Shown one piece after another: positions 1-10,816 of a stretch of DNA of 46,722 nucleotides. Below the pieces are notes generated by a model. That model searched no databases and was not told the origin of the DNA. It was given only the letters and a program-made list of their open reading frames with translations. The position numbers were made by a program, and so were the translations under genes. Positions within the stretch are counted from its first letter, which is position 1. Every line of letters starts with the position of its first letter. Origin of the DNA: Ramlibacter sp. (GTDB lineage Bacteria; Pseudomonadota; Gammaproteobacteria; Burkholderiales; Burkholderiaceae_C); NCBI GenBank assembly GCA_012729605.1, contig JAAYCV010000060.1:1-46722 (forward strand), given 5' to 3'.

Positions 1-1192
1 CATCGCCGCGCAGGAAGTTGCCCAGCGGCATCACCATCATGTCGACAAACCACTGGAAGCCGTAGGGCACGAATTCGCCAAACGGCACCAGGTGCTGCTT
101 GAGATAGCGGTATTCGGGCTGGCTGGACGGCGGCATCAGCACCTCCGACAGCGGCTGGCTGCCGGACAGCACGGCACCTCCCGGCACCATGCCGACCACG
201 GCATTCGCCAGGCCAGTCTCGAAGGTCCCGGCCGGCGTGCCGATCAGCGCCGCCTGCTCGCCCATGGCCAAGCGCTGCTGCATGGCCTGCCAGTAGCCCG
301 GCGGCAGCTGCGTCGGCAGGATCGGCAAGGCGGTTTCAGGCAACAGCACCAGTGGCGCCTGCGCCGCAGCCAGCTGCTCGCCGTACCAGACCAGCGCCGC
401 TTCGATGCCGCCGCTGGGCACGAATTTCTCGTCCTGCGGGATATTGCCCTGCATCAGCTCCACGCCCAGCGGCTTGTCGCCCGCCGGCGTAGTCAGGCCG
501 GGATTGACGCCTTCACGCAGCGCGATGCCGGCAAACAGCAGCAGCACCACGGTGGCAGAGGTCAGCAGGCCCTGGCGCACCGAAGCGTTGCGACCGTGCA
601 GCTGGCGCAGCGCCAGCAGCGCCGCCAGCCAGCAGGCCAGGAAGCCGATGCCGTAGACGCCGATCCAGGGTGCCCAGCCGGCCAGCGGGCCTTCGACATG
701 GGCGTAGCCCAGCGCGCCCCAGGGAAAACCGGTGAACAGCACGCCACGGCAAAGCTCGGCCAGCAGCCAGAGCGCGGCAAACAGCAGGCTGCCGCCCGCC
801 CGCGTCGGCCCCTGCAGTGCCAGCCAGAGCCCGCAGGCCAGCGCGTAATACAACGCGAGCGCGCCGGCCAGCAACAGCACCGCCAGTGCCGCCACTCCCG
901 ACAGCATGCCGCCATAGACGTGCATGGAGATATACAGCCACCAGAAGGTACTGGCGAGCCAGACCGTGGCCAGCAGCCAGCCACGGCGGAAGCCACGGCG
1001 GAAACGCTGGCGTGGCGAATCGATAGGCGAGACGGAGCGCGCCAGCAACCAGACCGCGACAGCCAGCACCAGCGGCTGCAGCCACCACAAGGGCATGCCG
1101 CCCCAGGGCCAGGCGGTAGACCAGGCCAGCAGCACGCCGCACAAGGCCAGCAATAGCAGTCCGAGGCGTCCGGCAGGCAGCGTGTGTGTCAT
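1..1192 (-). CDS. lnt: Apolipoprotein N-acyltransferase (3' end outside window)
   Basis: Lnt adds the third acyl chain to the N-terminal cysteine of lipoproteins in the inner membrane. Reading from the ATG at 1192, the frame is open to the window edge and gives about 397 residues of a protein usually near 500. The N-terminal part is very hydrophobic, with several predicted membrane spans. The nitrilase-like domain follows: GNIPQDEKF, then LLPETALP with the probable catalytic Glu at residue 286, and HLVPFGEFVP near residue 370. The catalytic Lys was not pinned down and the Cys probably lies beyond the window. The gene starts 28 bp after the corC stop, which matches the usual corC-lnt pairing. 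Identification is firm; the C-terminus is not seen. Confidence 0.93.
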   Translation of the reverse strand, partial: MTHTLPAGRLGLLLLALCGVLLAWSTAWPWGGMPLWWLQPLVLAVAVWLLARSVSPIDSPRQRFRRGFRRGWLLATVWLASTFWWLYISMHVYGGMLSGVAALAVLLLAGALALYYALACGLWLALQGPTRAGGSLLFAALWLLAELCRGVLFTGFPWGALGYAHVEGPLAGWAPWIGVYGIGFLACWLAALLALRQLHGRNASVRQGLLTSATVVLLLFAGIALREGVNPGLTTPAGDKPLGVELMQGNIPQDEKFVPSGGIEAALVWYGEQLAAAQAPLVLLPETALPILPTQLPPGYWQAMQQRLAMGEQAALIGTPAGTFETGLANAVVGMVPGGAVLSGSQPLSEVLMPPSSQPEYRYLKQHLVPFGEFVPYGFQWFVDMMVMPLGNFLRGD

Positions 1193-1220
1193 GGTGTCAG
1201 GGGCTAGCCGTAGCAGCGGC

Positions 1221-2102
1221 TCAGTAGCCGGCTTCGGGGTTGACCGCGCGAGAGACCTTGAACCAACGCACCGCACCGCCACGCGTGTGCATGACAACGA
1301 AGTTCAGGCCGTCCAGCGTGATGTACTCGCCGCGGCGCGGCACATGGCCCATTTCGTGGGCAATCAGGCCGCCAATGGTGTCGAAGTTGTCCGCATCTTC
1401 GGGATCGCTGCTGGTGATGCGCACCTCGAAATCCTCGTTGATGCGCTCGACCGGGGTATCGCCACTGACGCGGTAGGAGCCGTCGGCCAGGCTGTAGATA
1501 TCGCCCTCTTCCTCGTTCTCGTCGAATTCGTCCTCGATCTCGCCGACGATTTCCTCCAGCACGTCCTCGATCGTGACCAGGCCGGCCAGGCGACCGAATT
1601 CGTCGATCACCATGGCCTGGTGGTTGCGCTTGACGCGGAATTCACGCAGCAGCTCGTTCAGGCCCTTGCTCTCGGGAATGAACAGCGGCGCGCGCAGCAG
1701 CACGCGGATATTCAGGTCGGGGGCGCGCTGCAGCTTGAGCAGGTCCTTGGACATCAGCGTGCCGATGATGTTGTCGCGCTCGCCTTCGAAGACCGGGAAA
1801 CGTGAGTGCGCGGTGTTGATGACGGTCTTGAGCAGCTCGTCATAGCTGGCATTGATGTCCAGCAGGTCCATGCGCTTGGTTGGCACCATGACATCGCTGG
1901 CGGTCATGCCGGCGATGCGCAATACGCCCTCCAGCATGATGCGGCTGTCGGGGCCGATGACATCGTTGCTTTCGGCCTGGGCCAGGGTGTTGTAGAGCTC
2001 TTCCGGGGAGTCGGGTCCGGGATGCAGGAATTCGGCGATTTTTTGCAACAGGCTGCGTTTGTCCTCATGTCCCAGACTGGGGGAAGGCGAAGGGTCACTC
2101 AC
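1221..2102 (-). CDS. corC: HlyC/CorC family protein with CBS pair and CorC transporter-associated domain
   Basis: A 293-residue soluble protein of the CorC/YbeX family, linked to magnesium and cobalt efflux and, in other bacteria, to ribosome and heat physiology. It has the usual order: an acidic N-terminal stretch, a CBS pair (near VMVPTKRMDLL and IGTLMSKDLL), a second CBS half with GLVTIEDVLEEIVGEI, and a C-terminal CorC_HlyC domain with DTIGGLIAHEMGHVP. The assigned start is GTG at 2102, and no good ribosome binding site is visible before it. The neighbour lnt follows 28 bp downstream, the conserved order in proteobacteria. ybeY and ybeZ, often upstream, are replaced here by a GNAT gene. 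Confidence 0.92.
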   Translation of the reverse strand: MSDPSPSPSLGHEDKRSLLQKIAEFLHPGPDSPEELYNTLAQAESNDVIGPDSRIMLEGVLRIAGMTASDVMVPTKRMDLLDINASYDELLKTVINTAHSRFPVFEGERDNIIGTLMSKDLLKLQRAPDLNIRVLLRAPLFIPESKGLNELLREFRVKRNHQAMVIDEFGRLAGLVTIEDVLEEIVGEIEDEFDENEEEGDIYSLADGSYRVSGDTPVERINEDFEVRITSSDPEDADNFDTIGGLIAHEMGHVPRRGEYITLDGLNFVVMHTRGGAVRWFKVSRAVNPEAGY

Positions 2103-2211
2103 GGAATTGAAAGCACTGGCGTGCAGATGGTTGCGATCCCCCTAGGATACACAAAATCCGGGTCACCCGAATGTCAGGTGTGCCCGGATTCCTTCCGTCT
2201 GGGCGGCAGAC

Positions 2212-2892
2212 TCAGAAATGCTGGCGCAGCAGCGGGTTGCCGAGCATGCCGAAGCCCTGCAGACGCTGCAGGAATTGCTGGTAGTTGCGCAGCTGCTTTT
2301 TCATGCGGTAGTCGGTATCGGCCACGCGCTCGTCCAGCGCTTCTTCCAGACGGCTGGCGCTGGTGGCTGCCGGCAGCGTCAGGTAGGCTTCGGACTCCTC
2401 GCCATCGCGCTCGACGCGGGCGCCGGCCTTGCGCGCGATGCGCAGCATCGGGCGGTTTTCGGTCAGGGCGTGGATGTAGAGCAGGTTCAGGCCACGGTTG
2501 CGACAATGCAGCACGGCACGATCGAACAGTTGCTGGCCCATGCCCATGCCGCGCAGGCTCTTGTTGACGGAGCCACCAAATTCGGCTGCCTTGCCATCGG
2601 GGCTGTAGCCCAGGTGGGCCAGCGCAACCAGGTTCAGGTTTTCGTCGTAATAGCCGTAGAGCTCGTCGCTGCCAAACTGCAGGCCGTTGACATAACGCTC
2701 GATATGGCGGTCACCGGCCAGCAGGCCGAACCGCAGGTAGCGGTCACGCTCGTCCAGCGCCAGCAGGTGCTCCAGCACCTTGTGGCGATGGTGTTGGGGC
2801 ACTTCACGCAGCGGCACCTCGGTGCGGGCGCGCAGCGGTTGACGCGGGGGTTGCGCCAGTACGGCTTCAAAATCGGCAGCGGTAGTCGTCAT
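2212..2892 (-). CDS. GNAT-family N-acetyltransferase
   Basis: A 226-residue protein with a GNAT core. RYLRFGLLAGD and the ERYV segment lie in the N-terminal half. The acetyl-CoA loop region SLRGMGMGQQLFDRAV follows, and LLYIHALTENRPMLRIARKAG is typical of the C-terminal half of the fold. The ATG at 2892 is preferred because AGGGAG lies just upstream; an in-frame upstream start at 2964 lacks support. The C-terminal tail after about residue 165 is basic and coiled-coil-like and is not part of the core fold. The gene lies 109 bp upstream of corC on the same strand and may be co-transcribed. The substrate cannot be inferred. Confidence 0.8.
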   Translation of the reverse strand: MTTTAADFEAVLAQPPRQPLRARTEVPLREVPQHHRHKVLEHLLALDERDRYLRFGLLAGDRHIERYVNGLQFGSDELYGYYDENLNLVALAHLGYSPDGKAAEFGGSVNKSLRGMGMGQQLFDRAVLHCRNRGLNLLYIHALTENRPMLRIARKAGARVERDGEESEAYLTLPAATSASRLEEALDERVADTDYRMKKQLRNYQQFLQRLQGFGMLGNPLLRQHF

Positions 2893-3089
2893 GGAGGCTC
2901 CCTTGGCTGGCAGCGCGCCGGATGGGCCGTGCTGCTCAGTGGATACGGTCGCGCGGGTTGGCAACCGGACGGGACGAAGTATAGGGTTATCCCTGAATGC
3001 GATTCATGGAACCGACATAAACCCCTACGCAACGTAAGAAATCGCACACTTGTGCGATTCTGCTGTGGACCTGACGCCACAAATGACAA

Positions 3090-3111
3090 GGGGCACCCCG
3101 CAGGGTGCCCC
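3090..3111 (-). terminator. Hairpin downstream of the DUF937 gene
   Basis: A perfect 9-bp stem (GGGGCACCC / GGGTGCCCC) with a 4-nt loop lies 24 bp past the DUF937 stop on the minus strand. It is followed only by a mixed CTTGTCATTTG rather than a clean T run. It is probably a transcript end, although the weak U tract leaves a stabilising 3' hairpin possible. The rest of 2893-3134 shows no gene. Confidence 0.55.
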
Positions 3112-3134
3112 AGTGACTATGCAGCTGACCGGGA

Positions 3135-3641
3135 TCAGTTGCGCTCGGAATACTGCTTCATCTTGATCGCTGCGGCCAGCAGGGCCACGCCACCCAGCGC
3201 CTTTAGCAGGCCGGAGTTGTCGGCGTAGAACTCGCTCAGGCGCTGGCTCAGCTCGGGCTGCTGCTGTTGCGCCTCGTTCACGACCTGGGTCACCTCGGTC
3301 GGCGACAGCTGGGTCACGGCATCGGCATCAATCTGCTGCTCACCGGGCTTCATCACCTTCTGCAGCACACCGCCTGCCAGCGCTGCGGCTGCGGCCGGGC
3401 CCAGCGCCTGGATGACCTGGTTGATCAGGCCGGCCTGCTGCTGGTTGCTGGACTGGCCGAACATCTGGCCAACCTGCTCGCCAAGGCTGGGCGTGTCGTT
3501 GGCATCGAATGCCTCGCGCAGGCCTTCGCGCACGGTATCGCGCGGGGCTTCACGCACGATCTCGTCCACGTGGCTTTGTTGCGGCTGGCTGTTCTGGTTG
3601 AGGGCGTTGGCAATTTGCGAAAGCGCGTCTAGCAGTCCCAT
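3135..3641 (-). CDS. DUF937 (YidB-like) protein
   Basis: A 168-residue protein of the DUF937/YidB type, function unknown. It starts [14 protein letters not shown], continues with Gln-rich linkers, has an Ala/Gly-rich helix ([15 protein letters not shown]) and ends in a hydrophobic segment ([15 protein letters not shown]) followed by a basic tail. The start at 3641 is chosen because AGGAG lies 7-8 nt upstream; a longer frame from 3662 would include that site. The gene is divergent from hemE and appears monocistronic, with a hairpin after it. Some family members have been described as soluble multimers; nothing in this sequence indicates a substrate. Confidence 0.78.
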   Translation of the reverse strand: MGLLDALSQIANALNQNSQPQQSHVDEIVREAPRDTVREGLREAFDANDTPSLGEQVGQMFGQSSNQQQAGLINQVIQALGPAAAAALAGGVLQKVMKPGEQQIDADAVTQLSPTEVTQVVNEAQQQQPELSQRLSEFYADNSGLLKALGGVALLAAAIKMKQYSERN

Positions 3642-3670
3642 GGCGATCTCCTGGTCAATCAAAGAATGCG

Positions 3671-3687
3671 CCTGCCACGATGGCAGG
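3671..3687. promoter_or_regulatory. Short palindrome in the DUF937/hemE divergent region
   Basis: CCTGCCA, three bases, then TGGCAGG forms a perfect 7-bp inverted repeat midway between the divergent DUF937 and hemE genes. It could be an operator or a leader hairpin. No T run follows on either strand, so a terminator is unlikely. No known regulator site was recognised. Confidence 0.3.
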
Positions 3688-3830
3688 GTTCAGGATCATT
3701 ATGGGCAAGAGTTCATGACCGCCCGGCGAAATGGACGGCAAATCTGGCAAGTGTCTGTAACAGGCGCGATGCCGCGGTGCCGCACCGGGATGCTGCCGCT
3801 TTGCCGCCAATCCCTGCGACAATGCTGTGC

Positions 3831-4952
3831 ATGAACGCTACGACTGCTTTTGCCCCCCTCCAGAACGATACCTTTCTGCGTGCCTGCCGCGGCCAGGCGA
3901 CCGAGTACACGCCGCTGTGGCTGATGCGCCAGGCCGGCCGCTACCTGCCGGAATACCGCGAGACACGCGCCCGCGCCGGCAGCTTCATGGATCTGGCCAT
4001 GAACGTCGATTACGCCACCGAGGTCACGCTGCAGCCGCTGGACCGCTTTGCGCTGGACGCCTCGATCCTGTTCAGCGACATCCTGACGATTCCCGATGCC
4101 ATGGGCCTGGGCCTGAGCTTCCAGCAGGGCGAAGGCCCGAAGTTCGAGAAGAACGTGCGCGATGAAGCCGCCGTGGCCGCGCTGGACGTGCCGGACATGG
4201 ACAAGCTGCGCTACGTGTTTGACGCCGTGACCAGCATCCGCAAGGCGCTGAACGGCCGTGTGCCGCTGATCGGTTTCTCCGGCAGCCCGTGGACGCTGGC
4301 CTGCTACATGGTTGAAGGCGGCAGCAGCAGCGACTACCGCGCCGTCAAGAGCCTGATGTACAGCCGCCCGGACCTGATGCACCGCATCCTGGAAGTCAAC
4401 GCACGCAGCGTGGCAGCCTACCTGAACGCCCAGATCGATGCCGGCGCCCAGGCCGTGATGATTTTTGACAGCTGGGGCGGCGTGCTGGCCGACGGCAAGT
4501 TCCAGGAGTTCAGCCTGGCCTATACCGAACAGGTGCTGGGCCAGCTCAAGCGCACCGGCCCGGACGGTGCCGACATCCCGCGCCTGGTGTTCACCAAGGG
4601 CGGTGGCCTGTGGCTGACGCAGATGAACCTGCTCGATTGCGACGTGCTGGGCGTGGACTGGACCGTCAACCTGGGCGCGGCGCGTGCCTCGCTCTGGATG
4701 CATGGCGAAGGCAAGGCACTGCAGGGCAACCTGGACCCGAACGTGCTGTTTGCCTCGCCCGACAAGGTGGCGGCCGAAGCGCGTGCCGTGCTCGACAGCT
4801 TTGGCACGCCGCACACCGGTGAAGGCCGTGGTCCGACCCACATCTTCAACCTGGGCCATGGCATCAACCAGTTCACCCCGCCGGAGAACGTGACGGCACT
4901 GGTGGAAGCGGTGCACAGCCATTCGCGCGCCATGCGCGTGGCCGCCGCCTAA
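3831..4952 (+). CDS. hemE: Uroporphyrinogen decarboxylase
   Basis: HemE decarboxylates the four acetate side chains of uroporphyrinogen III to give coproporphyrinogen III in haem synthesis. The 373-residue product carries the signature [12 protein letters not shown] near the N-terminus, the substrate-site [29 protein letters not shown], and the C-terminal FNLGHGI. The ATG at 3831 gives the expected length; an in-frame ATG at 3822 is only three codons upstream. An intrinsic terminator follows directly, so hemE is probably not co-transcribed with priA even though both lie on the plus strand. Cytosolic, highly conserved family. Confidence 0.97.
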   Translation: MNATTAFAPLQNDTFLRACRGQATEYTPLWLMRQAGRYLPEYRETRARAGSFMDLAMNVDYATEVTLQPLDRFALDASILFSDILTIPDAMGLGLSFQQGEGPKFEKNVRDEAAVAALDVPDMDKLRYVFDAVTSIRKALNGRVPLIGFSGSPWTLACYMVEGGSSSDYRAVKSLMYSRPDLMHRILEVNARSVAAYLNAQIDAGAQAVMIFDSWGGVLADGKFQEFSLAYTEQVLGQLKRTGPDGADIPRLVFTKGGGLWLTQMNLLDCDVLGVDWTVNLGAARASLWMHGEGKALQGNLDPNVLFASPDKVAAEARAVLDSFGTPHTGEGRGPTHIFNLGHGINQFTPPENVTALVEAVHSHSRAMRVAAA

Positions 4953-4972
4953 GCGCGCCCTGCCCCCTGGAC

Positions 4973-5001
4973 AACCGCTGGCCTGTGCCAGCGGTTTTTT
5001 T
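4973..5001 (+). terminator. Intrinsic terminator after hemE
   Basis: CCGCTGGC / GCCAGCGG forms a perfect 8-bp GC-rich stem with a CTGT loop, followed directly by seven T residues. It lies about 20 bp past the hemE stop. This is a textbook rho-independent terminator and marks the left edge of the long non-coding region before priA. Confidence 0.93.
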
Positions 5002-5260
5002 ATGGCCAGTGCACAAGTGCATCGCCCATCTGGGGAAAACCGTGGCTGTCAAGCCCGGAAAATGCGGTTTCGAGGCTTGACAACGCAGGGTTATGCACAA
5101 ATGCCGCTCCGCAGATCGATGCCGGCCGTGCTGCCACGTCACTTTCAACTTGGATTTGCAAGTTCTTGAAATTCAATCATTTTTTGATGGCTGCCCAGAA
5201 TCAGCAAGTGGCTGCAAGTGCGCGATTTACCGTCTTGTCCAGTGTCTGCCCAAGGGATAC

Positions 5261-5278
5261 CCACAAAGTTATCCACAG
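5261..5278 (+). repeat. Composite DnaA-box motif, copy 1
   Basis: CCACAAAGTTATCCACAG is identical to copy 2 over 18 bp and to copy 3 over 17 bp. The perfect box TTATCCACA occupies 5269-5277 and a half-box CCACA precedes it on the same strand. The AT-rich element starts 101 bp upstream at 5160. Confidence 0.8.
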
Positions 5279-5612
5279 GGCACCAACAACATTCGGAAAG
5301 GCCAATCAGGACAAGCACTTGGGACCATCTGATGGAGCAGAATGACAAGGAAGCCGTTTAACTGTCATTCAGCCGTCATCCGTGCATTTCCACAACAGCC
5401 TGGGGCAGGCAAATCCGAGCATGGCAGGCGGATTTATGCACATCTGCCAGCACTGCCTCTGAACTGTCATTTGTGTTGCAGCGCAGCAGAATCAGCCCTT
5501 GACAGATTCCGTAAGTTGTTGATTTTCATGAAATTCGTTTTTTGCCACTTATCTAGGCAAAACGCTGGAAGCCATGCAGGACGCGGACTTGGCGCATCGC
5601 TCCCAAGATCAT

Positions 5613-5630
5613 CCACAAAGTTATCCACAG
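5613..5630 (+). repeat. Composite DnaA-box motif, copy 2
   Basis: This is the same 18-bp sequence as copy 1, preceded here by TCAT so that TCATCCACA at 5609-5617 is itself a one-mismatch box. That gives two boxes in tandem. The AT-rich element of this unit starts 100 bp upstream at 5513. Confidence 0.8.
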
Positions 5631-5698
5631 GAGCTGTGGGTGAGGCCCGGCCCTGTGGAAAGCCAGCAGATACGCGGCCTGCCAGCCACCCCCTCTCA

Positions 5699-5761
5699 CA
5701 AGCCAGCAAGGGCGCGGGTTGGCGGGGAACCTGTGCGCCAGGCCACGTCCTTGCTGGCTTG
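5699..5761. repeat. 13-bp perfect inverted repeat between repeat units 2 and 3
   Basis: CAAGCCAGCAAGG at 5699-5711 is matched by CCTTGCTGGCTTG at 5749-5761 with 37 bp between. Further partial pairing is possible inside (GGCGC with GCGCC). It could form a long hairpin in RNA or a cruciform in DNA. No T run follows, so it does not look like an intrinsic terminator. Confidence 0.6.
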
Positions 5762-6000
5762 CCGGCAGGCTGGATAAACGCACAGCCCAGCCTGGCAAAA
5801 AATTGGCGGCAATGGCTGCACCCGCACGATTTATCCCCATTTTTGTGCTAGCCCCTGTCATGGCACAGAAAAAGCCCGGCAGATTCCTGACGCAAACGCA
5901 AGTTATTGATTTTTATCAAATTTGTCTTTTTGCCCATTTTTGCCGCAAAGTGCTCAAAGCCTTGAAGGACGCGCACTTGCGCGCTCCACCCCCAAGACAT

Positions 6001-6017
6001 CCACAAAGTTATCCACA
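6001..6017 (+). repeat. Composite DnaA-box motif, copy 3
   Basis: CCACAAAGTTATCCACA is followed by A instead of G. The perfect box is at 6009-6017, only about 70 bp before the priA start, so bound DnaA could interfere with or activate priA transcription. The AT-rich element, containing the palindrome TTGAT-TTTT-ATCAA, begins 100 bp upstream at 5901. Confidence 0.8.
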
Positions 6018-6086
6018 ATTGCTGGGGAATGTGCACAACTGTGCTTTTTGCCTCTGGAGCGGGCCGGAACGGGTAAAGTACCGGCC

Positions 6087-8210
<2,124 letters not shown>

Positions 8211-8252
8211 GCGGAGGCGTTACAGTAGGACCTTGTCCGAATCTCCCTGTAG

Positions 8253-9251
<999 letters not shown>

Positions 9252-9340
9252 GGCAGACAGGCGCTTCAGCGAAATTCCTACATGCGAGCGGACGGCACCG
9301 GGTCGATACTGGGATCATTCCACCCCTCAAGGAGAATCCC

Positions 9341-9691
9341 ATGAAAACCACCATCCTGACCCGTGCCACCCTGTTCGCCGCCTCCCTCGGCATGGCAGCT
9401 GCCGTGTCCGCACAGACGGCTCCGTCCGCTCCGTCCCCGAGCGGCGCGCAGAAAGGCTACCCGACGGCACAAGCGCATGAAGCCGCAGCCGCCCGCGGCG
9501 CCCCGGGCCAGCTGGAATCCAAGCCGCTGACCCAGTACCAGATCAACGCCCAGAAGCGCTGCGATCGCCTGCCGGAGCTGTACAAGCAGGCCTGCCTGGA
9601 TCGCGTGAGCGGCAATGGTGAAGCGACTGGCAGCGTGGCTGCCGGCGGCATCCTGCGCAGCAGCGAAGTCATCATCGTTCCGGCGCAGTAA
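9341..9691 (+). CDS. Small secreted protein with conserved cysteine pair
   Basis: A 116-residue protein preceded by a strong ribosome binding site (AAGGAGAATCCC before ATG). It has a clear Sec signal peptide ending near AAAVSAQ and then a Pro/Ala/Ser-rich spacer. The C-terminal part holds KRCDRLPELYKQACLDR, GSVAAGG and EVIIVP. The two Cys, 13 residues apart, could form a disulfide in the periplasm. It resembles unnamed small exported proteins that I recall from Burkholderiales; no function is known. It converges on the AEC gene, with only 9 bp between the two stops. Confidence 0.72.
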   Translation: MKTTILTRATLFAASLGMAAAVSAQTAPSAPSPSGAQKGYPTAQAHEAAAARGAPGQLESKPLTQYQINAQKRCDRLPELYKQACLDRVSGNGEATGSVAAGGILRSSEVIIVPAQ

Positions 9692-9700
9692 GCGCTGCGT

Positions 9701-10678
9701 TCAGGGGCGCATCCACTGCGTCACCAGCGCAAAGCTGACAAACGAGGCCAGCGTACTGAGCAGGATGACGCGCGCTACGCGCGTGTTGTCCGCGCCCAGA
9801 CGCTCGGCCAGCAGCGAGACATTGCTGGCGCTTGGCAGCGCCGCCGCCATCACCAGCACTTGCATCGCCAGATCGGACAATGGCAATCCGGCTTGACGCG
9901 CCAGCACGCAGGCCACGAACACCAGCAGCGGATGCAGCAGCAGCTTGATCGCGGCGATACCAGCCGGATCTCGCCAGCCAGTGTCGGCATGCTGGCCGGA
10001 CTGCGGCGCCATATTGGCGCGTGCCAGCACCGCACCAATCGTGAACAAGGCGACAGGCGTAGCGGCGTTGGCCAGCAGGCCGACCGTCTTGTCCAGCACC
10101 TCTGGCAGCACCCATTGCTGCGCCGTGAACCCGGCGCCCAGCAGGATCGCCCAGGCCATCGGATTACCGAGTACGCCGCGCAAGGCCTTGCCCAGCGCCT
10201 GGCGCATCGCCTGCAGGCCGCTGCCTTCGGCGCCATCCAGCCGCGACAGCGCAATGCAGATCGATGAGGTGACTACCATGTCGGCCGCCACCAGCAGGAT
10301 GATCGGGCCGCCGGCAGCTTCGCCCAGCAAGGCCACCAGCAAGGGCACGCCCATGAAGCCGCTGTTCGGGAACACCGCCACCAGTGCCCCCATGGCGGCA
10401 TCGTTCCAGTTGCGGCCCTGGCGCCGGGCGATGGCCACGGCCAGCGTGACCAGCACCGCGGCCACCAGCAGATAACAGGCCAGCAGTACGCCATCCAGCA
10501 GCTGCTGCAGCGGCGTGCGTGCCGCCAGCTGGAACAGCAGCGCCGGCAGGGCAAAAAACAGCACAAAGCTGTTCAGACCCGGAATCGCGGCCAGCGGCAA
10601 CAGCTGGCGACGTGCCGCCAGATAGCCGCACAACACCAGCGCAAAGAACGGAAAGGTAACGGCAAGAATCGACAGCAT
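9701..10678 (-). CDS. AEC-family permease (auxin efflux carrier type)
   Basis: A 325-residue integral membrane protein with about ten hydrophobic helices arranged as two halves. The N-terminus is MLSILAVTFPFFALVLCGY and the family-typical FPNSGFMGVPLL lies in the first half. The second half has LLANAATPVALFTIGAVL and the end is ALPSASNVSLLAERLGAD. AEC carriers move small organic anions such as malate or malonate; the substrate here is not predictable. The frame runs open upstream to 11332 but that extension is antisense to rep and reads as noise. The ATG at 10678 gives the family N-terminus. No convincing ribosome binding site is visible. Confidence 0.87.
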   Translation of the reverse strand: MLSILAVTFPFFALVLCGYLAARRQLLPLAAIPGLNSFVLFFALPALLFQLAARTPLQQLLDGVLLACYLLVAAVLVTLAVAIARRQGRNWNDAAMGALVAVFPNSGFMGVPLLVALLGEAAGGPIILLVAADMVVTSSICIALSRLDGAEGSGLQAMRQALGKALRGVLGNPMAWAILLGAGFTAQQWVLPEVLDKTVGLLANAATPVALFTIGAVLARANMAPQSGQHADTGWRDPAGIAAIKLLLHPLLVFVACVLARQAGLPLSDLAMQVLVMAAALPSASNVSLLAERLGADNTRVARVILLSTLASFVSFALVTQWMRP

Positions 10679-10773
10679 GGACAGCACCCGGGAAGCGTTC
10701 CATTCTGCCAGAGTGCCGATGCCGCCCTGCCCCCGGCTTTCCCGCTTTGGGCGATAATGGGCCATCCCTGATC

Positions 10774-10791
10774 GACCCGCTGCGGCGGGTC
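10774..10791 (+). terminator. Hairpin with T-rich tail in the rep leader
   Basis: GACCCGC, TGCG, GCGGGTC forms a perfect 7-bp stem followed by TTTGCATTTGTCTTT. It lies 25 bp before the rep ATG, downstream of a GATAAT sequence at 10753-10758 that might be a -10 element. It could be an attenuator of rep or simply a weak terminator guarding it. Confidence 0.45.
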
Positions 10792-10816
10792 TTTGCATTT
10801 GTCTTTCTGGAGTTCC

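Larger units (their letters stand above)
5002..6086. repeat. Non-coding region with three DnaA-box repeat units upstream of priA
   Basis: About 1.08 kb with no credible gene. Five sites match TTATNCACA exactly, all on the plus strand: 5091-5099, 5269-5277, 5434-5442, 5621-5629 and 6009-6017. A sixth at 5831-5839 has one mismatch. They form three degenerate units, roughly 5091-5278, 5434-5630 and 5831-6017. In each, the first box is followed after 69-79 bp by an AT-rich near-palindrome (AAGTTnTTGAttTT and similar) starting at 5160, 5513 and 5901. After a further 100-101 bp comes CCACAAAGTTATCCACA. Units 2 and 3 are most alike. Possible roles are a replication origin, a DnaA-titrating locus, or DnaA control of priA. 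DnaA binding is an inference from the consensus. Confidence 0.75.

Noticed and set aside
92-1156. 354-codon open frame on the plus strand
   Set aside because: It is antisense to lnt, whose minus-strand frame carries clear Lnt motifs. The product is Gln/Arg/Ala-rich low-complexity sequence typical of shadow frames in GC-rich DNA.
3699-4922. 407-codon open frame antisense to hemE
   Set aside because: His/Gln/Val-rich shadow sequence with no domain; hemE on the other strand is unmistakable.
5091-6017. Repeats before priA considered as a CRISPR array
   Set aside because: Only three degenerate units with spacers of unequal length over 150 bp and no cas genes; the conserved parts are DnaA-box-like.
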